From Clostridia bacterium (GTDB taxonomy: Bacteria > Bacillota > Clostridia > Oscillospirales > Acutalibacteraceae): 64,000 nt of DNA. Location of the stretch: NCBI GenBank assembly GCA_017416765.1, contig JAFQBE010000024.1, forward strand, positions 62,001 to 126,000. The letters run 5' to 3'. Positions 36,838 through 45,272 of the stretch are shown here, piece by piece. The notes beneath the pieces were generated by a model. That model saw only the letters and a program-made list of their open reading frames with translations, made no database searches and was not told the DNA's origin. The stretch's first letter is position 1, and each line of letters opens with the position of its first letter. The position numbers and the translations under genes are program-made.

Positions 36838-37707
36838 TTATTCTGAATTCTCCTTATCAGTTTCGGGCGGAATATACGGTACAACGGTTTTTTTGACATC
36901 TACCCTATCGTACATACGCATAAAGCGCACGGAAACCTTTGACATTTTTCCGCAATACGGACATCTGAACACGGCACGGAAAAAGCGGTTTGAATACTTC
37001 CAGTCCGTTTGTCTGTGAGCGTTCGCCTTACAATCAGGACAAGAATAAGTAAGGTGTTTTTTATCAACCAGCGGATTTTTAAGGTTGCTTATCGGGTGCG
37101 GTTTAAAGGCAAGCTTTGCATAAAATTCTGTATTGCAGGGACGAATAAAACCTGCAAGGTCATTTTCATCAAAAACCTTACGGAAACATTCTGCGCTGAG
37201 CCTGCTGTCGTCAAGTGCACGATGGTGAGAATAATCCGCATCGTCAATGCCGAGAGCTTCCGCAGCCTTACCAAGACCAATCTGCTGACCTTTTTCCGTT
37301 TTAACCTTACGCTGAACAAAAACCTGCAGGTCAACATAATTTGTAAGAAACGGAATATAGGTAATGCCGTTAAGGTACTTGTAATTTTCAATAAGAACGC
37401 GTATATCACCGTCACCCCATGTAAGGATAACCGTGGGTTCAGAACCAATCCATTTACGGAAAGCGGAAAAAACATGTGTAAAAAGCTCACCGCCCAGAAC
37501 ATCATCGTTTGTAATGTGCGTAAGCTTTTTTACGCTGCCGCGCAGGCGTTTGCCTATACAAGGCTTGACAAAGCTTGAAAAGCTAGATATTTCATTTAAG
37601 TTTTCATCAAGCTTTACGGCACCGATTTCAATAATTTCATTTATAAATCCGTTTATTTTCCGTCCGTAAACGTTATTCCATTCAAGGTCGAAGACAACAT
37701 ACTGCAT
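36838..37707 (-). CDS. DEDDh 3'-5' exonuclease with C-terminal zinc ribbon
   Basis: A 289-residue exonuclease. Exo I is FDLEWN (Asp and Glu metal ligands), Exo II lies around LTWGDGDIRVLIEN, and Exo III is SHHRALDDSRLSAE with the catalytic His and Asp. The C-terminal ~60 residues hold a zinc ribbon (CPDCKANAHRQ, CPYCGKMSK), an added nucleic-acid-binding part. The substrate (RNA or DNA) is not evident from the sequence. It follows the WYL regulator gene by 27 bases, so they may share a transcript. Confidence 0.87.
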   Translation of the reverse strand: MQYVVFDLEWNNVYGRKINGFINEIIEIGAVKLDENLNEISSFSSFVKPCIGKRLRGSVKKLTHITNDDVLGGELFTHVFSAFRKWIGSEPTVILTWGDGDIRVLIENYKYLNGITYIPFLTNYVDLQVFVQRKVKTEKGQQIGLGKAAEALGIDDADYSHHRALDDSRLSAECFRKVFDENDLAGFIRPCNTEFYAKLAFKPHPISNLKNPLVDKKHLTYSCPDCKANAHRQTDWKYSNRFFRAVFRCPYCGKMSKVSVRFMRMYDRVDVKKTVVPYIPPETDKENSE

Positions 37708-37734
37708 ATGAAAGCAATCTCACCTGCCATTATA

Positions 37735-38727
37735 TCAATCATTATAAATTTTTGCAATTTCCGCAGCCCTGTTGCCAATCGCCGTACGCAGCTCCTGCGG
37801 AGAAATAATTTTAATATCAGAACCGTACTGAAGCACCCAGGATACAAAACCTTCACCTGTAACGGCAACAACCTCAGCGGTAAAAGATTCGGCATTCTGC
37901 GATGTAATTTTTATACTGTCGCCAAAGCGGTCAGTAATTTCTTCAAGAATTCTGTTAGAACAACGCATACTCACACGCTGCTCCTTACCCGAAAACATAT
38001 TGAAAAGCTTGCCTGCATAGTCGGCAGAATCAAACCTGTCTGTATATTTACTTACTTGGCTGAACGGTCTTACGGGAGCATCAAGCATTTCAACCTTTTT
38101 CATTCTGTCAAGCCTTGTGTGCATCAGATTATCGTAATTTGCATTGTTACAGATAAGATAGTAGTGGTCGTTGGACCAGATTAATGCATACGGGCTTACG
38201 GTAAACTCACGCTCCGAAAGCTGGACTTCAAGTTCAGGCGAAACAGTAAGATGGTGATAAGTAAAACGCACTTGCTTTTTGGCTAAAACAGCTTTATGAA
38301 GAACATCTATTGTATAATAAATCTCTTCATTCTTGCGTTTTCTGGCTCGGTCAATATAAACCTGCGAATTCAGCTTTTTTGCCTGTGCCTCACTTGCAAG
38401 TGAGCTGATTTTATTAACAAGCGCATCGGTCTTTTTAGCAGTAATGAATTTCGCAGCCTGAACAGCGTCAATCATAAGGCGCACTTCCGCTTCCTCAAAA
38501 TCGCGTGAAGCCAGAAAATAGCCTTTTTTCGGGCTGTGTGTGCACACTATATCCATACCGGACTGATTGAGCGCCTGAATGTCGTCATATAATGCCTTGC
38601 GTTCGGCAGAAATGCCCATATCGTTGAGATAATCACAGATTTCTCCGGTGGAATAAACATGCTCCTCATCGGTATATTTTTTAAAGAATTCAGCTGTTGC
38701 AAGCAGCCTTTGTTTACCGTTACCCAC
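37735..38727 (-). CDS. WYL-domain transcriptional regulator
   Basis: A 330-residue regulator. An N-terminal winged helix binds DNA (EHVYSTGEICDYLNDMGISA, RKALYDDIQALN). A WYL ligand domain follows (VSPYALIWSNDHYYLIC with the conserved Trp/Tyr/Leu core), then a C-terminal extension. Members sense nucleic acids or nucleotides and usually act on nearby genes. The start is GTG at 38727 with AGGTG seven bases upstream. Its promoter -35 overlaps the stop of the upstream GH3 gene. Confidence 0.9.
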   Translation of the reverse strand: MGNGKQRLLATAEFFKKYTDEEHVYSTGEICDYLNDMGISAERKALYDDIQALNQSGMDIVCTHSPKKGYFLASRDFEEAEVRLMIDAVQAAKFITAKKTDALVNKISSLASEAQAKKLNSQVYIDRARKRKNEEIYYTIDVLHKAVLAKKQVRFTYHHLTVSPELEVQLSEREFTVSPYALIWSNDHYYLICNNANYDNLMHTRLDRMKKVEMLDAPVRPFSQVSKYTDRFDSADYAGKLFNMFSGKEQRVSMRCSNRILEEITDRFGDSIKITSQNAESFTAEVVAVTGEGFVSWVLQYGSDIKIISPQELRTAIGNRAAEIAKIYND

Positions 38728-38767
38728 CAGGTATCACCTCACAAAAATCAGCAAAACATTAACAGAT

Positions 38768-38797
38768 ATTATATAATGTCAGGGCTTATATTGTCAA
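38768..38797 (-). promoter_or_regulatory. sigma-A-type promoter of the WYL regulator
   Basis: On the minus strand TTGACA (38797-38792), 18 bases, TATAAT (38773-38768). The -35 covers the end of the GH3 coding sequence, so the WYL gene can be expressed independently of GH3. Confidence 0.7.
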
Positions 38798-41205
38798 TCA
38801 TTAGGCATATTTTTTTCGGGAAGTCTGAGAATAAGGTTGCAGACATGCTTTGCAGTTCTCTGCATTTCGCCAAGGGTCATACCGTCGGGTTTACCATAGG
38901 TTTCAAGCAGGGTGCCGTCGGGCTTGCCTGTATTTACCCTTTCACCGCCCGGCATAAGAACATCTACACCGGCTCGCACTCTGTATGCATTATCGCGTAT
39001 TGCGGGGAATTCAGGGCTTCTGCTTTTTCTCATCCACCAATCTGTCATTACGCAGCCTTCAAAGCCCCATTCTGAAAGAACAGACATACAAAGCTCATAA
39101 TTATAGTGTCCCCATACACCGTTAATTTTGTTGTAGGAGGTCATAAGGCATTTGGGGCTTGCTTCTTTTACGCATATTTCAAAGCCTTTAAGATATATTT
39201 CTCTTAAAGCTCTTTCACTCACCCTTGAATCGTTATGACAACGGTTTGTTTCCTGATTGTTGCAAGCAAAATGCTTCGGGCAAGCACTCAATCTGCTTGA
39301 CTGTATGCCGCGAACTACGGCAGCGGCAATTTTACCGCTGATTAACGGGTCTTCGCTGAAATATTCAAAGTTTCTGCCGCATAAGGGATTACGGTGAATA
39401 TTCATACCGGGTGCAAGAAGCACATCAGAACCTCGGTCAAGCATTTCCTTACCAATAAGTGTATAAAGCTGTTCAACCAACGCTTCATTCCATGTACATG
39501 CAAGAAGTGTACCAATAGGAAGCAAAGAACAACTTGCTTTAAGGCGTATACCGGAAGGACCGTCTGTAGTTACAACAGGTGTAATGCCCTTATTACGCAT
39601 TGATTCAAGCACACCGCCGAATGCGCCTGCATTACCTTCCGCGCCGAGCTTGCTGTGCATTGTGTAATCACCGCGGCTGATAGCTTCAAGCTCATCAAGA
39701 CTCAATTGAGCAATAAAATCATTCATCAGCACTTTACCGCTTCTAACATCGGAAAGTTTAAAGCCCCTATCCCCTGTCAGCTCAATATCGGCAGGAATAT
39801 TTTTCTTAATAAGCGCTTTAATATCTTTAGTATTTAGCGGTACAGGGTGCTTTGTGTTTTTATCAAGGCTGTCAATTCTGTTGAAGCTTTCGGTAGGCGC
39901 TGCGCATTGAGTAAGCTGATTTATAAGTTTGGTTTCACATTCAAAGCTCGCATAATTCCACGCTGAAACAGCATCGGTGCCGACATAAATTTTATAGCTG
40001 CCCTTTTCCTGCACCCATGCGTATTTATAGCCTGTTACACCAAAATCATCGTACGAAGCGTAAGCTGAATTCGGGTATGTAATAACCATATCCTGTTCTT
40101 CACCGGGTGCAAGCAACTTTGTTTTTTCAAAGGCAACAAGCTGTCTGCCGGGTTTTACAAGCTTTGTGCCTTCTGCACCGTAATAAACCTGAACAACTTC
40201 CTTACCTGAATATTTATCAGAAATATTTTTAACCCTTACCGTAACCTCGGTATTTTCTTTACCTACATTTACTGCAAGGCAGTTCAAATCAAATCTTGCA
40301 TAGCTCAAACCGAAACCGAACGGATAAACAACCTTTTCCTTATCAAAGGTAGAAAAATAACGGTAACCAACAAAAATATCCTCTTCATAGCAAGTAAATT
40401 TCTTCTTGCCGAAATTACTGCTGCTTGGATAATCTTTATAGCTTTTTGCAACAGTATCGGTAAGCTTGCCGCAGGGTGTAACCCTACCACAGAGCAGGTC
40501 TGCAACAGCATTGCCGCTTTCCATGCCGCCCTGCCATACCACCATAACAGCTCCGATTTTGTCGCCGAATTCATCAAGCCAAGAAAAATCAATAATACTG
40601 CCTATGTTGAGTATAACAGCAACCTTTTTAAAACAGTTTGTTACCTTACGGAGCATTTTAAGTTCATCTTTTGTAAGGTAATAACTGCCTTTTTTTAGAA
40701 CATTTTCCCTGTCCTCACCCGAGGACCTGCCAATGAATACAACCGCTGTATCGGATTGATTTGCGGCATTTTTAACAGTTTCATCACTAAGCGGCATTTC
40801 AGGAAGATAGCGCGGCCACATTCCCCACACAGCATCAAATACAGGATTCTTTGCACACCAATCGGTATAAATATCCGCAAGCTGTGTATTAAATGTAATA
40901 TTTTCGCAATTTTTAATACCTTCAAGGTAGCTGATTTTATACGGTGCATTTACATCGCCGCCCGAGCCGTAGCCGACAAAAAATGTATTAACCTGTACCC
41001 TGCCAAAAAGTGAAACAGTCTGCTCCTTTGAAACAGGCAGAACACCGTTATTTTTTAGCAGTACAGCGCCTTCCGCAGCTGCCGAACGGACAAGCTCAGG
41101 CATACCGGGTGTAACCTCACCTTCAGCTAAACCGATATTTTGAGACTGTGAAAGAGTGTTGATTTTACGGGCAACAAAACCAAGAGCCTTCTGAACAATT
41201 TTCAT
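38794..41205 (-). CDS. GH3 beta-glucosidase, circularly permuted domain order
   Basis: An 803-residue glycoside hydrolase family 3 enzyme with inverted modules. The alpha/beta 'C-terminal' domain comes first (AAAEGAVLLKNNGVLPVS, GYGSGGDV) and a fibronectin-like module follows (VYYGAEGTKLVKPGRQLVAF). The catalytic barrel is last (TDGPSGIRL, LAPGMNIHRNPLCGRNFEYF, CPKHFACNNQET, and VMTDWWM with the nucleophile Asp). The barrel-last arrangement is known from rumen Ruminococcus and Butyrivibrio beta-glucosidases. No signal peptide is seen, so it is probably cytosolic. ATG 41205 has GGTG at seven bases. Confidence 0.92.
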   Translation of the reverse strand: MKIVQKALGFVARKINTLSQSQNIGLAEGEVTPGMPELVRSAAAEGAVLLKNNGVLPVSKEQTVSLFGRVQVNTFFVGYGSGGDVNAPYKISYLEGIKNCENITFNTQLADIYTDWCAKNPVFDAVWGMWPRYLPEMPLSDETVKNAANQSDTAVVFIGRSSGEDRENVLKKGSYYLTKDELKMLRKVTNCFKKVAVILNIGSIIDFSWLDEFGDKIGAVMVVWQGGMESGNAVADLLCGRVTPCGKLTDTVAKSYKDYPSSSNFGKKKFTCYEEDIFVGYRYFSTFDKEKVVYPFGFGLSYARFDLNCLAVNVGKENTEVTVRVKNISDKYSGKEVVQVYYGAEGTKLVKPGRQLVAFEKTKLLAPGEEQDMVITYPNSAYASYDDFGVTGYKYAWVQEKGSYKIYVGTDAVSAWNYASFECETKLINQLTQCAAPTESFNRIDSLDKNTKHPVPLNTKDIKALIKKNIPADIELTGDRGFKLSDVRSGKVLMNDFIAQLSLDELEAISRGDYTMHSKLGAEGNAGAFGGVLESMRNKGITPVVTTDGPSGIRLKASCSLLPIGTLLACTWNEALVEQLYTLIGKEMLDRGSDVLLAPGMNIHRNPLCGRNFEYFSEDPLISGKIAAAVVRGIQSSRLSACPKHFACNNQETNRCHNDSRVSERALREIYLKGFEICVKEASPKCLMTSYNKINGVWGHYNYELCMSVLSEWGFEGCVMTDWWMRKSRSPEFPAIRDNAYRVRAGVDVLMPGGERVNTGKPDGTLLETYGKPDGMTLGEMQRTAKHVCNLILRLPEKNMPND

Positions 41206-41236
41206 AACCAAACACCGCCGTTTAATAATTTATTTA

Positions 41237-41265
41237 ATTATACAATGCATAACATATAATGTCAA
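41237..41265 (-). promoter_or_regulatory. strong sigma-A promoter of the GH3 gene
   Basis: On the minus strand TTGACA (41265-41260), 17 bases, TATAAT (41242-41237): consensus hexamers at consensus spacing, 32 bases from the start. Confidence 0.85.
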
Positions 41266-41281
41266 AATAAAATAGAAAAAT

Positions 41282-41312
41282 CGCTGTCAAAGCATATAAT
41301 CAATTGACAGCG
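41282..41312 (-). terminator. intrinsic terminator after the small XRE gene
   Basis: A 9-bp perfect stem (CGCTGTCAA with TTGACAGCG) followed by a T-rich tract on the minus strand, 11 bases after the XRE stop. Confidence 0.88.
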
Positions 41313-41322
41313 GATAAAACAA

Positions 41323-41538
41323 CTATTTCATATTAAATTGCGGTGTATCAGAAAGTTCTAAAATATAATCTGTTGTTACACCGTAGTACTTTGCTATACC
41401 AATTAAAATATCAGTAGGAATATCACGCTGTCCAAGCTCATAATTGCTGTAAACCTGTTGCGAACAGTTCAACGCTGCCGCCAATTCACGCTGTGTCTTG
41501 TCATTATCTTCACGCAGCTCTCTTATCCTTTTATACAT
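41323..41538 (-). CDS. small XRE-family HTH regulator
   Basis: A 71-residue Cro/C1-type helix-turn-helix protein (IRELREDNDKTQRELAAALN, CSQQVYSNYELGQRDIP) with almost nothing outside the DNA-binding domain. It is divergent from the M28-like gene, and a 21-base palindrome lies in that gene's promoter; it is the natural candidate to bind it. AGGTGG precedes the ATG. Flanked by its own terminator, so it is a single-gene unit. Confidence 0.9.
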   Translation of the reverse strand: MYKRIRELREDNDKTQRELAAALNCSQQVYSNYELGQRDIPTDILIGIAKYYGVTTDYILELSDTPQFNMK

Positions 41539-41585
41539 TGCAGCACCACCTCAAAAAAGATACTACAATACTGCATTTTGTTGTA

Positions 41586-41614
41586 TTGACATTTACTGCA
41601 AATTGCAGTAAAAT
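41586..41614 (+). promoter_or_regulatory. promoter of the M28-like gene with a palindromic operator in the spacer
   Basis: TTGACA (41586-41591) and TAAAAT (41609-41614) are 17 bases apart. A perfect inverted repeat (10-base arms 41592-41601 and 41603-41612, one central base) fills the whole spacer and runs into the -10. A repressor bound there would block RNA polymerase. A partial copy (TACTGCATTT) lies at 41569-41578 toward the XRE gene. Confidence 0.75.
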
Positions 41615-41647
41615 TGCTTTAAGTAATAAAAGGAGGCAAACAACTGA

Positions 41648-43123
41648 ATGAATTTTACAATTTCAAAAGAAGAAATGCTTGAAGGAATGCATAGAATGAA
41701 TTCCTTCGGAACAAGACTTACAGGAAGCCAAGGACACAACAACTTTATAAAATGGCTTAAAGATGAAATCAATAAAATGGATATTCCGATATTCAGCGAC
41801 CCGTTTTATTTTAAGCGTTGGGAAGAAAAAAATTCATCAATTGAAATAATTGACAGTGAAGAAAAAATCAACATCCCCGTTTCATCAGCTTATCCGTATT
41901 CTGGTGAAACATCAGCCGACGGAATAACAGAAGAGCTTGTGTATATTAAAAATATAAAAGATATACCTAAAACCACAGGCAAAATTGCAGTTTTCAATAT
42001 ATCAAACATTAACTTTTTGCCAAGCGAAATCGCATTTGATAAGCGTACAAGCTACCCTGCTGATGTTGTGCTTGAAAAGAAATACGAAGGTCCTGTAATA
42101 ACAAGTTTTGTTCAATGCTTTTATGGAATAGTTTCCAAATTATCCAAAGCCAAAGCTGTTATATTAGTATGGAAGGGTTTGCATGATGATTGTATAGAGG
42201 GTCAATATCTTTCCTTTATAACCAGTTATCAGAAAATACCTATGTTATGGGTAAACGAAACTAACGGCAAAATAATTATTGAAGCAGCTAAACAACATAA
42301 AAAGGCAAAATTCGTTCTTGAAGCAGAAATTGAAGAACGCGCCTTTACCGAAAGCTTTTACTGCATAATTAAAGGCAAGAATCAAAAAGAAAATGTTATT
42401 GTCAATACCCATACCGACGGTACAAACTGTGTAGAAGAAAACGGACCGATTGCTCTTTTGCAGCTTATGAAAAACCTTAAAGACCAAGAGCTTGAAAGAA
42501 CGCATATTTTTGTTTTCACAACCGGTCATTTTCGCTTACCGCATTTTGAAGATTTACGAACAGGTTCTTTTCAATCTGCTTCGCGTTGGCTTGCCATGCA
42601 CAGAGAACTGTGGGACGGCAAAGGCGATCATATGAAATGTGTTGCTAACCTTACTTTAGAGCATCTGGGCTGTAAAGAATGGCGTGACATATGCGGTGAA
42701 TATAAATACACCGGTAAACCTGAGGTTGAGCTTGTATATACCGGTAACAATTTCATGGACAGACTTTATATTGATACCGTAAAAGATAGAACTACAGTAC
42801 GCACAATGACACTGCGAGGTCATAACGCCCTGCATTTTGGCGAGGGACAAAATTTCTTTACAATGGGTATTCCTGAAATAAGTCTTGTACCTGCTCCATA
42901 CTACCTTTGTGTTGTAAGCGAAAGCCACGAAATGGAAAAGTTTGATATTGACCTTATGGTAGAGCAAACTGAAACTTATGCTATTCTGATAGAGAAAATT
43001 GAAAAAATTTCAACCGATAAGCTCGGAAGAAGTGATTTCTATTCTATCCTAAAAGCCCAAAGCGTATCAGGTGGACACGATTTCAGTTTAAAAGGCTTAA
43101 TAAACAAAATTTTTTCTAAATAA
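41648..43123 (+). CDS. M28-like metallopeptidase-fold protein
   Basis: A 491-residue cytosolic protein whose layout resembles M28 aminopeptidases: an N-terminal cap/PA-like insert (~75-230), then a core starting VIVNTHTDGTNCVEENGPIA (~250-268). Possible metal ligands are His255 and Asp257, Glu263/264, Glu338-His339 and His427. The canonical Asp-Asn and Glu-Glu motifs are altered (TTGHFRLPHF where EE is usual), so peptidase activity is uncertain. The ATG has an AGGAGG site. Probably controlled by the divergent small XRE protein. Confidence 0.6.
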   Translation: MNFTISKEEMLEGMHRMNSFGTRLTGSQGHNNFIKWLKDEINKMDIPIFSDPFYFKRWEEKNSSIEIIDSEEKINIPVSSAYPYSGETSADGITEELVYIKNIKDIPKTTGKIAVFNISNINFLPSEIAFDKRTSYPADVVLEKKYEGPVITSFVQCFYGIVSKLSKAKAVILVWKGLHDDCIEGQYLSFITSYQKIPMLWVNETNGKIIIEAAKQHKKAKFVLEAEIEERAFTESFYCIIKGKNQKENVIVNTHTDGTNCVEENGPIALLQLMKNLKDQELERTHIFVFTTGHFRLPHFEDLRTGSFQSASRWLAMHRELWDGKGDHMKCVANLTLEHLGCKEWRDICGEYKYTGKPEVELVYTGNNFMDRLYIDTVKDRTTVRTMTLRGHNALHFGEGQNFFTMGIPEISLVPAPYYLCVVSESHEMEKFDIDLMVEQTETYAILIEKIEKISTDKLGRSDFYSILKAQSVSGGHDFSLKGLINKIFSK

Positions 43124-43156
43124 TAAAGCCCCGTTTAACTTAACATAAAAGCAAAA

Positions 43157-43186
43157 AACGGAGAACAGCGAAAACTGTTCTCCGTT
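43157..43186. terminator. terminator between the M28-like gene and tsf
   Basis: A 12-bp perfect stem (AACGGAGAACAG and complement, 6-base loop) with a T-rich run on the minus strand. It lies between convergent genes and mainly fits the end of the rpsB-tsf operon. Confidence 0.9.
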
Positions 43187-43204
43187 AATTAAATTATTGG
43201 TTAA

Positions 43205-44305
43205 TTACTGAACCATCTTTGCAATTTCGTCTGCGAAATTGTCTTCTCTCTTTTCAAGACCTTCGCCCTTTTCGTAGCGGATAAAGCCTGTGATCTTAAC
43301 ATCAGCACCGAGCTTCTTAGCAACATCAGCAATGTAGCCGCCTACTGTGCCATCGAAGAGATCAGAACGAACGAACGGCTGGTCGAGAAGGCAGATTTCT
43401 TTAAGCTGCTTCTTGATACGGCCTTCAACAGCGCCGGAAAAGATCTTATCGTTAACATATTCTTCCTTACCTGCAACTGCAAGCTGTGCGAGAGTTGCAA
43501 CTGCTTCCTTGGAAAGGAAGTTGAAAAGGAAGTTGTTGTTCTTCTGTGCTTCATAAGCAGCAATGTCTTCATCGCTGAAGAGCTTTTCAGCAATAGCCTT
43601 GTCAAAGAGAGCTCTGAGAATGGGCTTGGGAAGAGTGTCGGGCTTGTTGAGAGAGCTGTCGATTGTGATAGACTTCATCTTAGCAAGCTCATCAGCAGAA
43701 ATATCTTCCTTGCTGAGGTATTCGGGGTTCATAGCTGCAACCTGCATAGCAATGTTCTTACCCATAGCAACAAACTCTGCGTTATCAGCAGCAACATCTG
43801 TATCGAACTTAACAAGAACACCAACGGAACCGCCGCCGTGGATGTAAGTTGTGCAAACGCCTTCAACTCTTTCAAAACGGCGAACCTTCTGGTTTTCACC
43901 GATTGAAAGGATGTTATCCTGAAGGTTTTCCTGAACTGTTCTATCGCTGCCGTCAAGCTTGCAAGCAAGAAGAGCATCGAGATCAGCAGGAGCTTCATTG
44001 ATAACTGTATTTGCAACAGCCTTTACAAAGCTTGTGAACTTATCGTTCTTAGCAACGAAGTCTGTTTCTGCGTTAACTTCAACAACAACACCAACATTCT
44101 TGTCAGCATCGTAGTAGGGATAAACCATACCTTCTGCAGCAATTCTGCTTGCCTTCTTTGTAGCAGCTGCAAGACCCTTTTCTCTGAGGAAGTCAATTGC
44201 CTTTTCCATATCGCCGTCTGTTTCGGTAAGAGCCTTTTTGCAGTCCATCATACCAACGCCGGTCTTCTCACGAAGAGCCTGGACATCTTTAGCTGTAAAT
44301 GCCAT
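43205..44305 (-). CDS. tsf: elongation factor Ts, extended form
   Basis: The nucleotide exchange factor of EF-Tu. The N-terminal UBA-like domain (VQALREKTGVGMMDCKKAL) and the conserved core (VVVEVNAETDFVAKNDKF) are normal. At 366 residues it is longer than the ~200-300 usual in Firmicutes. An extra Lys/Asp/Glu-rich helical segment at about residues 215-290 sits between the core subdomains, before GRIKKQLKEICLLDQPFV. Encoded downstream of rpsB as usual. Confidence 0.96.
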   Translation of the reverse strand: MAFTAKDVQALREKTGVGMMDCKKALTETDGDMEKAIDFLREKGLAAATKKASRIAAEGMVYPYYDADKNVGVVVEVNAETDFVAKNDKFTSFVKAVANTVINEAPADLDALLACKLDGSDRTVQENLQDNILSIGENQKVRRFERVEGVCTTYIHGGGSVGVLVKFDTDVAADNAEFVAMGKNIAMQVAAMNPEYLSKEDISADELAKMKSITIDSSLNKPDTLPKPILRALFDKAIAEKLFSDEDIAAYEAQKNNNFLFNFLSKEAVATLAQLAVAGKEEYVNDKIFSGAVEGRIKKQLKEICLLDQPFVRSDLFDGTVGGYIADVAKKLGADVKITGFIRYEKGEGLEKREDNFADEIAKMVQ

Positions 44306-44348
44306 TGTATTAGTCCTCCTATATAATAGATTGAAATAATTTATTTAA

Positions 44349-45077
44349 TTATTCAGCTGCAGCTTCTTCTGAAACTTCTTCTGCAGCAACCTGCTCGCCC
44401 TGTCTGCCTTCAAGAACAGCGTTAGCCATTTCAGCAGCAATGAGCTTAACAGCGCGGATAGCGTCGTCGTTACCGGGGATTACATAGTCGATTTCATCGG
44501 GATCGCAGTTTGTGTCAACAATAGCTACTACGGGGATACCAAGTCTCTTTGCTTCTGCTACTGCGTTCTTTTCCTTGCGGGGGTCAACAACAAACATAGC
44601 AGCGGGCTGCTTCTTCATGCCTGTGATACCGCCCATGAACTTTTCAAGCTTTTCAATTTCGAGCTTGAGCTTGACAACTTCCTTCTTGGGAAGCATATCG
44701 AATGTGCCGTCAGCTTCCATGTTCTTGAGCTGAGCAAGTCTCTTGATTCTCTTCTGGATTGTCTTGAAGTTTGTAAGCATACCGCCGAGCCAACGTGCGT
44801 TAACAAAAGGCATGCCGCAACGGATAGCTTCCTCACGGATTGAATCCTGAGCCTGCTTCTTTGTACCGACGAAGAGAACTTCGCCGCCTTCTGCTGCGAT
44901 TTCTGTTACAAACTTGTAGGCTTCATCGAGCTTTTTAACTGTTTTCTGAAGGTCGATGATGTAGATGCCGTTACGCTCAGCAAAGATGTACTGAGCCATT
45001 TTGGGGTTCCATCTTCTGGTCTGGTGACCGAAGTGTACGCCAGCTTCGAGAAGCTGTTTCATTGATACTGTTGCCAT
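44349..45077 (-). CDS. rpsB: 30S ribosomal protein S2
   Basis: A 242-residue ribosomal protein: [20 protein letters not shown] at the N-terminus, the signature [15 protein letters not shown] and the segment [24 protein letters not shown] start at ATG 45077, preceded by AAGGAGG, and not at the longer in-frame start, which lies in the leader. A ~110-base leader separates it from its promoter. In many bacteria S2 represses its own operon through the leader; whether that holds here is not known. Confidence 0.98.
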   Translation of the reverse strand: MATVSMKQLLEAGVHFGHQTRRWNPKMAQYIFAERNGIYIIDLQKTVKKLDEAYKFVTEIAAEGGEVLFVGTKKQAQDSIREEAIRCGMPFVNARWLGGMLTNFKTIQKRIKRLAQLKNMEADGTFDMLPKKEVVKLKLEIEKLEKFMGGITGMKKQPAAMFVVDPRKEKNAVAEAKRLGIPVVAIVDTNCDPDEIDYVIPGNDDAIRAVKLIAAEMANAVLEGRQGEQVAAEEVSEEAAAE

Positions 45078-45178
45078 TGTGTTTTTCCTCCTTAGTTTTT
45101 CCTCCGCAGAGCTATTGAAATTTACCGAACAGACAGCATTTCTACCGCCTGCACTTCGGCATGAACACTCTACGTGCG

Positions 45179-45220
45179 AAATGCACGGGCAATTATAACA
45201 CATTGCCCGTGCATTTTCAA
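45179..45220 (-). promoter_or_regulatory. rpsB promoter embedded in a 15-bp inverted repeat
   Basis: On the minus strand TTGAAA (45220-45215), 17 bases, TATAAT (45197-45192). A perfect 15-base inverted repeat (45179-45193 and 45202-45216, 8-base centre) spans most of the spacer, the -10 and the likely start site. Downstream to 45078 is the leader, which has further short complementary segments (for example GCCGAA with TTCGGT). Confidence 0.75.
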
Positions 45221-45272
45221 GTATTTTTTGCTATAAATTTGAAATTATTTTTAATAATTAATTGGGTATTTC

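Noticed and set aside
45078..45203. N-terminal extension of rpsB by 42 codons
   Set aside because: Cys-rich and unlike any S2 protein; the internal ATG has a perfect AAGGAGG site, and the extension would begin upstream of the likely transcription start.
45179..45216. The rpsB inverted repeat as terminator of the upstream ADH gene
   Set aside because: On the minus strand the stem is followed by a GC-containing segment rather than a T-run, and a consensus promoter lies within it.
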